From assembly GCF_024623725.1 (NCBI RefSeq), contig NZ_JANKHG010000027.1, positions 207,601-271,600 on the forward strand: a stretch of DNA of 64,000 nt, in the 5' to 3' direction. The notes under the pieces are model-generated. The model did not search any database, had not been told where the DNA came from, and saw only the letters and a program-made list of their open reading frames with translations. The translations under genes were made by a program, and so were the position numbers. Below are positions 63,091 through 64,000 of the stretch, in pieces (position 1 is the first letter of the stretch; each line of letters begins with the position of its first letter). The DNA is from Limnobacter parvus. GTDB lineage: Bacteria; Pseudomonadota; Gammaproteobacteria; Burkholderiales; Burkholderiaceae_B.

Positions 63091-63669
63091 TCAAGCCTTG
63101 AATCCAAATTCGTAGGCACGCGCCAGCCACTTTTCTCGCGTCGCTGGCTTCGAGCTTTTTACTGGCCCAAAGCTGGTCACAGCGACTGGCTTAATGCCGC
63201 AAAATTCCAGAATGGTTCGCTTCATTTGATTGTGCCCGGGCATGCGATACACCCATCGATAGTACCAAGGAGGGGTGTCCATGGTGGCAATCAGATGAGC
63301 GGTTCGTTGGGCCAATAAGCCATCTGCCATCAATGCACCCTTTTGAAACTTGAAGGCAAACCCAGGTAAAAGAACACGGTCAAAAAAACCTTTCAGAATG
63401 GCGGGAATGGACCCCCACCAGATTGGATAAACAAAGACCATGTGCTCGGCCCAGACCATTGATTCCTGAGCTGCGACAAGATCGGGTTCAAGCGCTTGGA
63501 TGGCGTTGTAACCATTCTGAAGAATCGGATCGAATTTTAATTTGCCAAGGCTAAGCAAGCGAACGTCATGCCCCGCTGCCTGCGCGCCCTTCAGGTAAGT
63601 GTTTGCAATTGAGCAGCACAAACTGTCTTCAGAAGAATGACCGAGAACGATCAAAATGCGTTTGCGCAT
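63091..63669 (-). CDS. Flavodoxin-fold NAD(P)H:quinone oxidoreductase-like protein
   Basis: 192 residues from ATG 63669 (AAGGAA ribosome site). NQO/KefF-type fold (PF02525): ILIVLGHSSEDSLCCSIANT binds FMN phosphate, FVYPIWWGSIPAILKGFFDRV is the family core and GPVKSSKPATREKW closes the domain. Probably reduces quinones by two electrons. Stop is 4 bases beyond the convergent M19-like stop. Confidence 0.9.
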   Translation of the reverse strand: MRKRILIVLGHSSEDSLCCSIANTYLKGAQAAGHDVRLLSLGKLKFDPILQNGYNAIQALEPDLVAAQESMVWAEHMVFVYPIWWGSIPAILKGFFDRVLLPGFAFKFQKGALMADGLLAQRTAHLIATMDTPPWYYRWVYRMPGHNQMKRTILEFCGIKPVAVTSFGPVKSSKPATREKWLARAYEFGFKA

Positions 63670-63700
63670 CACACGCTTCCTTTTTGTTGAAAAAGGCAGT

Positions 63701-63955
63701 TTAAAGCCTACCCCTAGGGGAAGGGTCAACTGGAAATTCGCATTTTATTGATTCTGGCGACCTGCGCAGTTCGTCCTCAAATTGATTCAACAGCTTCAGT
63801 TGCGCTTGCGCTGTTTCAATCTGTAACTGAATGGCCTGACGTTTCTGCTGAATTTGTTCCAGCATGTGCATCAAGCTGGAACCTGAGCGAACAGCATCCG
63901 CATTCAAGGCCTCCACGATGTTGATTTGCACCCAAATTTGACCCGGGATTTGCAT
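63701..63955 (-). CDS. Small coiled-coil hypothetical protein
   Basis: About 84 residues from ATG 63955. Central segment HMLEQIQQKRQAIQLQIETA is strongly heptad-like. It precedes the quinone-reductase gene by 31 bases on the same strand. No ribosome site of note and no known family, so coding status is tentative. Confidence 0.4.
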   Translation of the reverse strand: MQIPGQIWVQINIVEALNADAVRSGSSLMHMLEQIQQKRQAIQLQIETAQAQLKLLNQFEDELRRSPESIKCEFPVDPSPRGRL

Positions 63956-64000
63956 TGAATTTTGACCCACCCCTTGGTGTCAGAATTATGTCTCGATTTT

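Overview
The window reads as a gene-dense chromosomal segment of a free-living Gram-negative proteobacterium. Outer-membrane and lipoprotein genes, RND efflux, AlkB, a COQ7-type ubiquinone hydroxylase, RdgC and malate synthase G together suggest a betaproteobacterium of the order Burkholderiales with mid-range GC. Limnobacter-like is only my impression from the gene mix and cannot be settled here. I see no rRNA, tRNA, CRISPR array, insertion sequence or origin.

Layout. 1-4.4 kb: the end of a cellulose-secretion locus (BcsC-like outer-membrane protein, a small GGDEF protein, a lipoprotein). 4.45-10.2 kb: a tightly coupled TetR / RND adaptor / RND pump / nitroreductase operon whose promoter carries two copies of a 12-bp palindrome. 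10.2-16.5 kb: NhaA, a SIMPL-domain protein, an Old Yellow Enzyme, a membrane protein, and a TetR gene divergent from a metallo-beta-lactamase-fold gene with an operator inside the shared promoter, then PpnP. 16.7-18.5 kb: a glycine-rich repeat protein with a FecR-like head. 18.6-33.6 kb: a large lipid/hydrocarbon catabolism block (nitronate-monooxygenase-like enzyme, GMC alcohol dehydrogenase, thioesterase, AlkB, 2,4-dienoyl-CoA reductase, two AraC regulators, hydrolase, acyl-CoA dehydrogenase, MaoC hydratase, thiolase-like protein, acyl-CoA ligase). Its thiolase lacks the nucleophilic Cys and the GHP His.

33.6-42.3 kb: pirin and a PF10118-type protein lead into an accessory stretch of about 5 kb (35.8-40.7 kb) full of broken or orphan genes: a site resembling an integron attC, unknown cassette-like ORFs, a truncated C39-like ORF, a decayed PIN-like gene in three frames, and a Phd/YefM antitoxin next to a toxin gene with an internal deletion. 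A PRC-barrel gene and a lipoprotein/secreted-protein pair lie among them.

42.3-64 kb is housekeeping and metabolism again: malate synthase G, a second GMC oxidoreductase, an S4 protein, a DCC-COQ7 fusion, a fatty-acid desaturase, RdgC, a CNNM/CBS protein, a signal-less cobalamin-binding-type protein, a secreted HExxH protein, an alcohol dehydrogenase, a stand-alone molybdopterin oxidoreductase, a split ovothiol pair (sulfoxide synthase and methyltransferase as two genes), a CigR/RcnB-like protein, unknown secreted proteins, a lipoprotein with an M19-like dipeptidase domain, and a flavodoxin-like quinone reductase.

I find no complete new multi-gene system that I can defend. The best leads are the thiolase-like protein inside an otherwise complete beta-oxidation operon, the split OvoA, the DCC-COQ7 fusion and the cassette-like decay zone.
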